From Amborella trichopoda (taxonomy: Eukaryota; Streptophyta; Magnoliopsida; Amborellales; Amborellaceae): DNA of 64,000 nucleotides. Below, one piece after another: positions 1 to 64,000 of the stretch (position 1 is its first letter; each line of letters opens with the position of its first letter). The position numbers and the translations under genes were made by a program. The notes under the pieces are model-generated. The model was not told the origin of the DNA. It was given only the letters and a program-made list of their open reading frames with translations, and searched no databases. Location: assembly GCF_000471905.2 (NCBI RefSeq), contig NW_006496807.1, positions 1,458,901-1,522,900 of the forward strand. Reading direction: 5' to 3'.

Positions 1-780
1 ATATTCATCTATAAAGAGGCCCTCTCTGGTACTCCTAATAGGAAAGGGTTTGAACCGAAGGAAGTTGTCCTCTTAGAACAATCGTTGTGCTTGAACAGAC
101 AAATGAAAGACAGCCCTGCAGCCCATTAGGCGGAGCAAGAAGGGGAAGGTGTCAACATTAGAGTTTAAATAATACTTATAAGTGCCCAGAAAATAAGCAC
201 TGAGCCACTTGTAAACGTAGTGGATGGGGAAAGGAGTTCTAGAATCCCCCAAAACCTTCTCAGGATCCATTGCCGATGTTTTCCCATTGTAGATGCAACA
301 CAACATGGGCTGGGCTAAAGCATATCTATAGCATTAGGCCGGCCATATTGCAAGCAACATATAAGTCCTCCGGCCTGACCACATGGCCTTTGGAGTTCGG
401 AAACGTGAAATAGCACAAGAATAAAGCAATATAGGATGCCAAGTAAATTGAACGGTCCTAAACATCAGGGCGATAAGGCATCCTCACAGTAAGAGTGGGA
501 GGAGTTTCAAGACCATTAAAGAAGGGATTCTTTGGCTCTCCTTTGGCTTTCTCCATGTCAAAGAAATCATTAATCCATATTTGGAAGGGAATATCTTTGC
601 TTCCACTCACGACAGCCAATTTCACGTATTCTTTGAATACGTTTTTTAAACAATTGGGCCTGTTAAGCTCATAATAGGAACCACCTCCGAATATAATTTC
701 ATTCTCAGGGGTGAATTCCTCATAGCACTCTCCAAGGAGAGAAAGGTCACAAATAAAGTGCAACTCCAAGAGGGACATGC
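1..780 (-). pseudogene. Plant mobile domain (PMD) protein fragment, transposon-derived, frameshifted
   Basis: Reading leftwards from 778, the conceptual protein starts LLELHFICDLSLLGECYEEF and continues to a stop at 458. A second frame (about 457-300) gives YIALFLCYFTFPNSKGHVVR, and a third (306-73) gives LCCIYNG and FPIHYVYKWLSAYF. These pieces appear in the order expected for the plant mobile domain found in MAIL-type proteins and in MULE or Gypsy elements. At least two frameshifts and stops break it, and the rest would lie left of position 1. It is most likely a dead transposon gene. Confidence 0.6.
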
Positions 781-2559
781 CACTCTCACCATAACTAAAG
801 AAATTGGTGTTGATTCAGCACACCAAGTTTATAGGAAGGCTCACATGACATTTGAACAACGATCATATGGGAATGCACATGTTTTAAGGTATTTTTCGAC
901 ACTTGTATCCCCGATGCGAATACAGTGGAAGCCAATCACGACCTAGGCCCATGGGTATCAAAATGCCTACGGACCATAGAAGCATTGTTAAAATAATCTC
1001 TGATCTAAAATGAATTTTTGAAAGGCATTAGATGGGACCTAGAAAGCATGTGGGGGCAGCACTCGACTCCCTAAGAATAGCCGCCAAGTCTCATCACGAT
1101 TTGACGACGTTAAGGTTGATCAGATGCAAAACCAGTTTTCAAGTTCGGCCCCTCACATGCTGAAAAGGCACATCATAACTACATTCCTATCGTTGGAGCC
1201 TCAGATGAGCACAAGACAACTTAGGTTGGATTCAGAAGGTACGAAAACCCCCAGATATCAAATTTCAGCTTATTCAGATGCTTTTGGACCATTTTGTGGC
1301 TAACTTACCTAAAAAGGGTAGGCTACACACTATTCTGGTGCACCATCGGTGAACCAGTTTTCATTTATGGAAACTGTGTAATATGATTTTGGGATCACCT
1401 TCAAAAGACCATAACTTCTTAATCTTAAGGCGAATCAAGCCCAGATTTCAAGAGGTTCTTCGTCTCGTCAACATGGATGATTTGATATATGGCACGACCC
1501 GTGACATGGCCCGAGACGGAAGAAATCCTAGAGAGAAGGTGCTCAAGAAAAGTCAATCGTTGCAGATTTTTGCAAGAGGGAGATCCCTTCAATCAAACGA
1601 TCGTATCACAAAACCTCAACCTCCGATTGACTTGAAAATGGGTCCGCTGCGATTGTGACATTGATGGCCTCGATTCAAAGTAAATATCATATGTGATAAA
1701 TGACTAAAAAGGCTGTATTTTGAGGTTGCAAGAAGGGGTATTTTCCAGCGACCGGAATCTATATCCCGGTGACTTCCCCAATTCAGAAAGTGGTAGTCCG
1801 GCCACCAAATCGAGCCATTATGTGACCAAACGATCATGGCGGCTTCCCCTTCATTTTACGATGGAATGAACAATCCAAAATGTCAAGGAATGGAAAAGAT
1901 CTAAGATCTAAGATCCCATATTTCCCATCTTTTCCTTAATTTCGTCAAGATCTCAACATTTTGCGGTATTCTTTTCGCCGATATGTCAAAACATCAAGAG
2001 ATCAAGAGATATGTCAAGAGATCAAGAGATAGGTCAAAATGATTGCCTCGCTAATACAATCAATTTTATGGTATTCTTTTCACCAAAGGGTTGCCGGAAA
2101 GGCCCGAAATGGGCCTGGATGACCACCATAGCCTATGGCCCCTTTTTGGGGACCATCTTACAATTTCCAAGATTGTGGGTAGGGGCAAACTGGTCATTTT
2201 TTCTCAAAAACGGGATTTAAATTTAAATCATGAAAAATGTATTTTTCAACAATTTAGGTTAGTTTTGAACATCCACCCTTGTTTCAAGGGGTTGCTACAT
2301 AATCATTTGTAACCCTAAGTTCAAAAGGAGGAATGAAAACCTAATGAGACTCTTCCCATAAAATCAAAAATCAATGAAATTGGCTTGAGTTTCTCTTGGT
2401 TTGCAATATTCTTCTCTACCCCTTTCATCCAAAGAGAGGAGAGAAAAAACTTTTCCCCATAAATCACTACGCCAGAACTCCGCACTCCTCACTTGGAATC
2501 CCTCACTTCCCACTTGAACTCCTCACTTTCAACCTAGCCCCTTGTCCGGTTCAAAGACC
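781..2559. other. Upstream intergenic DNA, no gene recognised
   Basis: Only short ORFs (longest 91 codons at 1383-1658) without recognisable domains. The repetitive phrasing (ATCAAGAGAT repeated at 1997-2034) and proximity to the PMD fragment suggest old LTR-element sequence, but no LTR pair, primer site or domain was found. Confidence 0.4.
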
Positions 2560-4270
2560 TCACTAAGTAACCCCCTCACCTTTTCTCTCTCATCCCCTCG
2601 TCTCTTTCTCTCTTCCTCCCCCTTTTTCTCTCCTCCCCTCTTCTATTTCTCTCTCTTCCTCACCCTTTCTCTCCTCTCTCTCTCATTCTCCCTTGCCTAA
2701 CCCGCCCGTCACTCCCTCTCGCTCTCTCTCTCCCTCTCCCCCTTTTCTTCTTCTCTCTCCTCCTCTCTTCCTTTCTCCTTCTCTCTTTTTCTCCTCCTCT
2801 TTCTCCCTCTCTTTTTCTCTCTCTCTCTCTCACCCAGTCGTCAACCCGATCCCTCTATCTTTTCTCTCTTTATTCCTCTCCCCCTTTCTTCTTCTCTCCC
2901 TCTCTTCTTCTCTCCCGTCTCTTCTCTCTTTCTTTTCCTTCTCTCTCTCATGCTCAACCGGGAGCCACCGACCCGACCCCCTTCTCTCTATTTATCTCTC
3001 TTTCCCTTTCTCTCTCTCCCTCTCCCCCTTTCTTGTTCTCTCTCTCTCTTTCTCTCTCTATCTCTCTTCCCCCTTTCCTACTCTCCTCTCTCCCTATCTC
3101 TTTCTCTTTCCTCCTTTTTTCTCTCTATTTCTCTTTCTCTCTCTCTCTCTCTCTTTTTCTCTCTCTCTTTCTTTCTCTCTCTCTTCATGGCTCGGACCGG
3201 GGGCTAAGCCGTCAGTCCTCTCCCTTACTCTCTTTCTCTTTCCTTTCCTCTTTTCTCTCTCCCTTTCTCTCCCTCGACTCAGATCGACCGCTAAGTTGTC
3301 GGTCTCCTCTCCTTCTTCCTCTTTCTCTCTCTTTTCTCTCCCTTTCCGGCTCACTCAGACCAGTGACTAAACCACCGTTCTCCTTCCCTTCTCTCTCTCT
3401 CTCTCTTTCCCTCTTTCTCACTCTCTCCCCCTCACTCGACTCGGACTGGCAAATAAGTTGTCAATCCCCATCTTCCCCCCTCTCTTTTCTCACTCTGTCT
3501 TTCCCTCCCCTTTTCTCTCTTATCACTCGGCTCGGACCAGTGGTTAAGCCACCAGTACCCTCTTCCCTCTCTCTTTTCTCTCTCTTCATTTCTTTCTCTC
3601 TTCTCTCTCTTTCTCTCTCCTTCCCTCTCTTCTCTCTTTCTCTCTCTTTCGCTCTCTCTCCTCTCTCTCTTACCTCTCTATCTTCCTCACCCTCCCTCGC
3701 TCTCTCTTTCTCACGCTCTCTCCCTCGCTCTCTCTTTCTCACGCTCTCTCCCTCGCTCTCTCTTCTCACGTTCTCTCCCTCGCTCTCTCTTCCTCGTTCT
3801 CTTCTCTCTCTTCATCGACCTCTTCCCTCTCTTCCTCACTCTTTTCCCTCTCTTTCTCTCTCTCTTCCCTCTCTTCCGCACTCTTCATTCTCACCCTCCA
3901 TTCTTGCCCTCTCTTCATCTCTCTCTCTCTTTCTCTCTCACCCTCTCTCCCTCTTCCTCGTTTTCTCTCTCCCTCGCTTTCTCTCTCTCACTCTCTCATT
4001 CTCTCTCGCTCTCTCGCATACCCTCTATTCCTCATTCTCCCTCCCTCTCTCCCTTTGATCTCTCTCCCCCTTTCTCTCATTCTCTCTCTCCCCCTCTTCC
4101 TCATTTTCTCTCTCTTCCTTCCCCATTCTCTCTTCTTCCTTCTTTTTTCCTCACTTTCTCTCTCCTCTCTTCTTCTCTTTTATCTCCCTCATTCTCTTTT
4201 CTCCCTCTCTTTCTTAATGCTCTTTCTTTCATCTCTCATAAGCTCCTCCCTCTTTTCATCCTAACTCTCT
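2560..4270. repeat. Long polypyrimidine (CT-rich) low-complexity block with an interspersed GC-rich module
   Basis: About 1.7 kb of almost pure C and T on the plus strand. Between 2831 and 3560 it is interrupted seven times by a 30-35 base module like CTCGGACCRGTGGYTAAGCC, starting near 2831, 2949, 3191, 3274, 3348, 3435 and 3527. The last five are spaced 74-92 bases apart, a higher-order minisatellite. After 3560 the tract is module-free. Ser/Leu/Phe-rich ORFs here are artefacts of composition. Confidence 0.9.
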
Positions 4271-6609
4271 ACTTTCACGACGTTTTTTTCTATCTCCCCC
4301 ATCATCATGATATCCCTCTCTATCACATGAGATTGTTTTTCGAGATGACCATGGAAGGCCGTCCAATTGACAAGTAGACACTTGACATCCTCACATCCCA
4401 CCTTTCACATTTATTTAACGGCAAGTTAGGGTCTTTTGACCCACTTGTCTGGCAATCTTATGTGTGTGTGTTTGTGAGTTGTAGAATATGCGTAATGGAC
4501 CTAGAGCCGAACCAGCCTTAGGCTAGGGGGCTTTCTATTGTGATCTAAGAGGGCGCTCGCAAACGAGCGTGTCATGAACCCACCGTGAGGTAGGTCCCAC
4601 CTCACACCCTATAATCATCTCTCATTAGTAGGTACATGTGTGCATGTGCACGTCACACATTGCGGTTCCCGATACGATCTCAAGCAGGACTCAGAAATCC
4701 GGGTCCCCACGCGGTCATTCGATCCGACAAGATCGAGGCCCAACCAACACAGCCACAAGAAGCCTTGCTCTTTCAAGAGTGACGGAGCAACGCTCACATA
4801 CATCTCGGGTCCAAGAATAGTAGCCCGAAATGAATCCGCTGCTGCCTTCGCATTGGACGCCCGCGTCTATCTAGGCAGCATTATAATCACGAATTTCATG
4901 GCCCAAGATTGGAAAAGTCCTGAGCGGAGTAATATTTACATGAGTGAAATGAAGCAGGAGATTCTGTTGGGGGAGACCATGAAAGGAGTTTGGTGTATAT
5001 TCCTCGCACTTAACCTGGTCCACAAAAAAAGTTGATATCAGCAGGCCATGAGAGCTGTGATGGAAATTTTCCATCAAATCGCCATACAAGAAAGTTCCTT
5101 GTCACTAAGATGCTAGTCTATTTTTTTCTCCAGCTTTCATCTTCCTTGAGAAAAGGTATGGCACGCATGATGCCTAAAAAGAAGAAAGCAAAAAGGTCAT
5201 ATGACTGAAAGATTAAAAGAGACGACTCAAGGTTTTGAAGCCTATGATTGATGCCTTTATGGCTCAGAACAAGGTTCGACCCTTGGTCCCACTCATCTTA
5301 CACAAGATACAACATTTTCAAACCTATGCTCAAGGCCTTCATGGCTCAGGATAAGGTCTGAACTCTTGAACTTAGAAGACAACTAACGCTCTTATCAGAC
5401 CAACGAGCAGAGGTAACCCAAAAGTATCACAAGCACAGATCTAAGGCCTGATGACCAAATGCATTAAACATTTGACCTCAGGACCAGAGTCTTATCACCA
5501 GAAATAAAAAAGGACTCGATGGAAGTCCTTGACTCCAAAGCGAACACCTAAGGGAAGAATCAGCCCGACTCTAAAAGAACACCAAATGGAGTTAAATAGA
5601 GTCCGGAGAAATCGTTATAAGAAGTATTAAGAACCAAAGACATAGTCCCTTGAGACCCTATGTTCGAAGGTCGAGACCAGAATCATGCTCTTAGAAGCAT
5701 CAAACCCAAATAAAAAAGGGAATTAATCTTGGAGTTACTGAATCTTCTTTTCGATATAACCATGTTCTTAGTTAAAAGAAGCATAGGCAGGATGGATAAA
5801 GTAAACAAGGATGAAAAGGCAAAGAAAAATCCCTAAAAGTAAGGAAGACTCACCCTAAATGATTTGAAGATCGAAATATTGTTTGAGTCAAAAGCCATAA
5901 ACTTCTCAGGAAATTAAAGAGCAAAGCCTAAGAACTCTTTGGAAGTTGAAGGAAGATGTCGAAGGCTCTCCTTGAAGAAGATGCAGAGGGCTCTCCTCGA
6001 AGAAGACTCTCCCTAATGAAGAAGGTTCTTATTATCGTATTACCCAATTGCCCTTGGCATTATTTGAAACAAAAGGGTAAAAATTTGGATTTATGAAATC
6101 GAGCTCATCGTGCATCAAATAAGCAAGAGATAGGGGTGCAAACCGTCAGCATACGAAATGATATGCATATCCGGAAGATGTAGAGATGATGTAGAATGCA
6201 AAAAATACGCAGCACAGGGCACAGATTCAAACAAAAAAGGCTTCATTGATAACAAGAGGTGGAACTTAGCCCTTACATAACAAAAAAAAGAAAAAACAGC
6301 AAGAAGAAGGAGAAGCTCTGCCTGCCTATGCCTTAGGGCATTATTCCCCAAAGTGGATCATCTTGTTGATTTTAGACAGCCCAAATGCTCCTTTACCCAT
6401 TCAACCTCTCCCCGACAAAAATCGGACATATATTTGATGGTGCTTCACCTCTCGTCGGAGACGAACCACCATTTGCCTCAGGCTTGCAATCTCCCTAGAC
6501 TTTGGGTCCAGCATAAGCACGACTTCGAGGACCTCCTTGGCAGACATGGAGATAATCTCAGCAGCAATGGCCTCCTCTGAAGAAGAGACCAAGTCCTCAA
6601 CAACAAAGG
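4271..6609. other. Upstream intergenic DNA, no gene recognised
   Basis: No supported gene. Notable items are an imperfect internal repeat of GAAGGCTCTCCTTGAAGAAG type at about 5950-6012, and a minus-strand ORF at 6401-6592 with coiled-coil-like heptads (REIASLRQMVVRLRREV) that resembles transposon-encoded tails but could not be assigned. A GT-rich microsatellite of a few units lies near 4460. Confidence 0.4.
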
Positions 6610-8430
6610 CTACTATTTATAAAACTTATACCTCTCTCTCTAAAACTTAAACTATGAGATAGATTCTCACTCTACAATTTTGACATAGTTTCTCTCTCTA
6701 AAAAGTTTTTTGTAGTTTATCTCTCTAAAATTTAATATGGTTTCTCTCTCTAGATTTTAAGATACTTTCACTCTCAAAAACTTAAAATTTGAGAAAATTT
6801 CTCTCGTAAAATTTCAAATATAGTCTCTTTAAAAAATTTCAAGTTCTTGCTCTCTAAAACTTAAAATTTGAGATAGTTTTTCGCTTTAAAAATTTTGAGA
6901 TAATTTCTCTATCTAAAACTTTTAAAATAAGTTATTCTCTCTAAAATTTTCAGATATTGGCTCTCTCTAAACTTCATATGGTTTCTCTCTCTAAAATTTG
7001 ATATAATTCCTCTCTCTAAGTTGTTAAGCTGCTTTCACTCTCTAAATCTTAAAATTTTAGATAATTTTTCTCCAGAAAAATTTAGAGATAATTTCTCTCT
7101 AAAAAAATCCAAGTACTCTCTCTCTCTAAAGCTTAAAATTTGATATAGCTCCATAAAAATTTTAAAATAGTTTCTCTATCTAAAATTTTGAGATATTTTC
7201 TCTCTAAAAGTTTTCAGATACTTACTCTCTCTAAAACTTAAAAGCTAGATAATTTCTCTCTCTAAAATTTGATATAATTTTTCTCTCTCTAAAATTTTAT
7301 ATAAGTTCTCTTTCTGAATTTTTAAGATATTTCTCTCTTTAAAACTTAAAATTTTAGATAGTGTCTCTCTCTAAAAATTTTGACATAGTTTCTAACTATA
7401 AAATTTTTTGGGTACTTTTTCTCTTTAAAACTTAAAATTTGAGATAGTTCTCTCTACAAATTTTGAATTAGTTTCCTTCTCTAAAAGTTTTGAGGTAGTT
7501 TCTCTCTCTAAGACTTAAAATTTGCGATAATTTTCCTCTTTAAATATTTTGAGATAGATTCTATCTCTAAATTTTTGAGGTACTTTCTTTCTCTAAAATT
7601 TAAGGTTCTCTCTCTCTACAAATTTTGAGAGAGCTTATCTCTCTAAAACTAAAAATTTGATATAGTTTCTCAACCTAAAACTTTAGAGATAGTTTCTCTC
7701 CCTAAAAATTTACAATACCTTCTCTCTCTCTTTCAAACTTACAATTTGAGTTGTTTTCTCTCTTTAAAAATTTGAGATAGTTTCTCTTTTTAAAACTTAA
7801 AATTTGAGATAGTTCTGTCTTTAAATATTTGAATTAGTTTCTCTAAAAAAAATTAGGTACTTTTTGTCTCTAAAAATTAAAATATGAGATGGTTTTTGTC
7901 TCTTAACCTAAAGTTTGAGATAGTTGCTCTCTCTAAAAATTTTGAGATAGTCTCTCTCTAATAATTTTCAGGTACTTTCTCTTTATAAAATTTAAAATTT
8001 GTGATAGTTTTTTCCTCTAAGAATTTTTAGGTACTTTCTTTTTATAAGATTTAAAAGTTGAAGAGTTTATCTCTCTAACAATTTTGAGATAGTTTCTCTC
8101 ATTAAAATTTAAAATTTAGGATAGCTTCTCTGTAAAAAATTTGGGAGTTTGTCTCCCTAAAATTTTGAGATATTTTCTCTTTTGAAACCTAAAATTTGAG
8201 ATAGTTTCTCTCTCTAAAATTTTTTTAATTACTTATCTCTCTAAAATTTGATATAGTTTCTTTCTTTAAAATTTTATTATATTTTCTCTATTTAAAACTT
8301 AAAATTTGAAATAGTTTCTATGTAAAGATTGAGATAGTTTCTCTCTCTATAAAATTTAGGTAGCTTTTCTCTTAAAAATTTTAAGATACTTTATCTCTCT
8401 AAAATTTATACTTTGAGATAGTTTCTCTCT
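6610..8430. repeat. Minisatellite array 1: degenerate units of TCTCTCTCTAAAATTTTGAGATAGTT type
   Basis: About 1.8 kb of degenerate tandem units, commonly 25-30 bases, made of a CTCTCT run, AAAATTTT or AAACTTAAAATTT, GAGATA and GTTT. The core TCTCTAAAATTTTGAGA is a near-perfect dyad. No ORF and no recognised transposon. The same repeat forms a second array at 16730-18140 in intron 2, in the same orientation. Confidence 0.88.
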
Positions 8431-9479
8431 CATTTTGGCAGATTAATTGTATTTTATAAAGTGGGTGTTTCCATTACAGAGAAATTTGGCTGAAATCAAT
8501 TTTTTAAAATAACGACAAGGATATTAATTTTTTTATTTTTTGCTTGAAATGAGGAAAACAATTTCCATCTCAAAAATTTGATCAGATAGTATAAATGTGC
8601 TATCTCCTCATAAAAGTATTTCTGGAAATGTATTTCTAGGTATCCAAATAGCCCCTAAAACATCTTCTGATTTGTGTTTGATAAAACCAATTCTTTAGTA
8701 TAGGAATTGCTCTAAAACAATTTAAATAATAATTTAAAAAATATAAAAAATTAAAATAGATGGGAACTATGTTATTTCTAGGTTCCTGACAAACTCACGT
8801 GTTCTTTGATAGAAACAAACGTGTCTTAGATCAATTCCTAGTTCTGACTATAATTTCTTATCCCGATCGCCAAATTGCCATTTGGCACTAATCCTTTAAT
8901 GTGGACAAATCATAGCAATTTTCCGTTTAAAACATGATGTTTTAAAAAAAATCTCTCAATTTTTTAAATTAGTTAAGAATTCCGAGTTTTTCAAATGATA
9001 TTAAAAAAATTACTTTTTTTTAATGGAACCGATATAAATTTGTATTTTATATTTTTTCAAAAAATCATTTCAAAAATAATTTTAATACTGGAAAAAGAGT
9101 TATAATTTTAATAATAAAACTAAAACACATTTTCAAATAGTGTCGAAAAATGTAGTTTAATACTGAAAATTCTGTAATAGCCTTAAAATATATTTTCATG
9201 TTTAATTATAAAATTTAAAGTTTAAAAAATAATATAGATCGAGTAGATCTATTAAAATTTGAAAAATCTAAAAAATTGACCGTCCAAAAATCTGTTATAA
9301 GATGCACTATTTTTAAAACTTAAATTTACTTTTTTTTCCATGTCGATGCATCTTGATGTTGAGATGATTAATTTGAGGATATTTGATCATCCAAATAGCC
9401 TCTTATAAATTTTTTTGAAGTGGGCTCTGATTTGATTGTTCAGAGCCTCGGCTCCGTATAAACTTTTTTCCTAATATTA
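8431..9479. mobile_element. AT-rich relic of the MITE-like family seen intact at 31306-31661
   Basis: Positions about 9175-9470 align with the inner and right parts of the element at 31306-31661. Shared landmarks are GTAGATCTAT, GCACTATTTT, a GTGCATCTCGATGT-like box, GAGATGATYAATT and a right end of ATAAACTTTTTTCC type. The left end may be near 8462 (GGGTGTTTCC), which would make this copy about 1 kb, but that border is uncertain. The remaining sequence is plain AT-rich DNA. Confidence 0.45.
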
Positions 9480-9953
9480 TTCCTGACAGATGGTACCAAT
9501 TACTCCACGAATTTAGTTTGATCTCCCTATCCAGAAGTTTCAAAGTCTCTAAAACAGGTTTTCACAGTTAACAAATAATATTGGCCATTGCAAACCACGA
9601 TTTGTTCGACGCGGTCAGCAATTAGATGTTTTAGGTGCGGTTCTTACTAAGAGGAATTAACTTCTCTCATCCAATAAAATAACAGGGAATTGCCCTCCAT
9701 CGCTTAGAATAAAATAATGGAAAATAATGTACTGGTCGTGCAACAGTTGCAGTTCAAAGAGCCTCAGTGCGCCGTTCCAACAACCCAAAGTCCGGATTTT
9801 TTCCAATTAGATAAACTAGAACTTGCTTCGGTAACTTCGCTTATCTGATACTCCGATGGTTCAAAATTAGATGAAGGAATCTCCTCATCTAAAATTCAGA
9901 ATTCTCAATCGCCGTTACCTTGCGCATCTCACTCTAATCTCAAACTGTGCCAG
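9480..9953 (+). promoter_or_regulatory. Presumed proximal promoter and 5' leader of the AAE gene, with two short upstream ORFs
   Basis: Less repetitive sequence immediately 5' of the start codon. A CCAAT box candidate lies at 9671-9675, followed by AT-rich AATAAAATAA stretches; no convincing TATA box is seen. Two upstream ATGs occur: 9856-9870 (4 codons and stop), directly abutting a second at 9871-9984 (37 codons and stop) that overlaps the main ATG out of frame. Whether either is transcribed depends on the unknown transcription start. Confidence 0.4.

Positions 9954-64000
<54,047 letters not shown>

Noticed and set aside
2693..4377. Long Ser/Leu/Phe-rich open frames on the plus strand and Arg/Glu-rich frames on the minus strand
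   Set aside because: They are by-products of CT-rich low complexity (TCT, CTC and TTC codons); overlapping frames on both strands are equally open and no domain is present.
4640..5035. 131-codon open frame upstream of the gene
   Set aside because: No recognisable motif, overlapped by other frames on both strands, and no exon-like or conserved signal.
6401..6592. Coiled-coil protein gene on the minus strand
   Set aside because: Only 63 codons, no start context or exon structure and no homologue recognised; left as unassigned debris.
6610..8430. CRISPR-like regularly spaced repeats
   Set aside because: This is a plant nuclear sequence; units are degenerate and contiguous with no conserved repeat-spacer structure.

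Overview
This is plant nuclear DNA, apparently from an angiosperm. It carries one protein-coding gene, a chloroplast acyl-activating enzyme whose exons are scattered over more than 54 kb. The rest is mostly transposable-element debris and simple repeats. Extreme intron lengths, AT-rich non-coding DNA, a plastid-type leader and plant-type Copia, Gypsy, RTE, hAT and MULE remains support a plant. A woody, non-grass lineage with long introns (magnoliid or basal eudicot, for example) is inference only.

Layout. Positions 1-9953 lie upstream of the gene. They hold a broken plant-mobile-domain (PMD) fragment on the minus strand (1-780), a 1.7-kb polypyrimidine block with a repeated GC-rich module (2560-4270), a 1.8-kb minisatellite of near-palindromic units (6610-8430), an AT-rich stretch with a MITE-like relic (about 9175-9470) and the presumed promoter. 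The gene runs from 9954 off the right edge on the plus strand: 14 coding exons seen, 1819 coding bases, 606 complete codons. Every intron is GT-AG and every exon joins in frame. The product matches the AAE15/AAE16 class (long-chain fatty acid:acyl carrier protein ligase, chloroplast). The last roughly 115 residues lie outside the window.

Intron contents. Intron 1 (3.8 kb): an RTE LINE 3' end, an antisense L1-type RNase H fragment and a GC-richer patch. Intron 2 (14.5 kb): a second copy of the minisatellite, old LTR debris, a hAT-like shell, and an intact-ended hAT element with an 8-bp target duplication that carries a three-fold BED-finger pseudogene. Intron 3 (10.7 kb): a three-LTR tandem array of a non-autonomous LTR element, with a MULE-type MITE nested in its middle LTR. 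Intron 5 (6.5 kb): a Copia relic, a third copy of the same non-autonomous LTR family and an RTE tail. Intron 6: locally duplicated sequence without a recognised element. Intron 12 (7.9 kb): a 20-N gap, another RTE tail, a second Copia relic and a minus-strand Gypsy element that lacks RNase H and integrase.

The enzyme is the only functional unit I can support. Nothing here looks like a new multi-gene system. The most unusual structures are the hAT element with a BED-finger array and no transposase, the three-LTR array bracketed by a candidate target duplication, and the two hairpin-prone minisatellites placed upstream of and inside the same gene.
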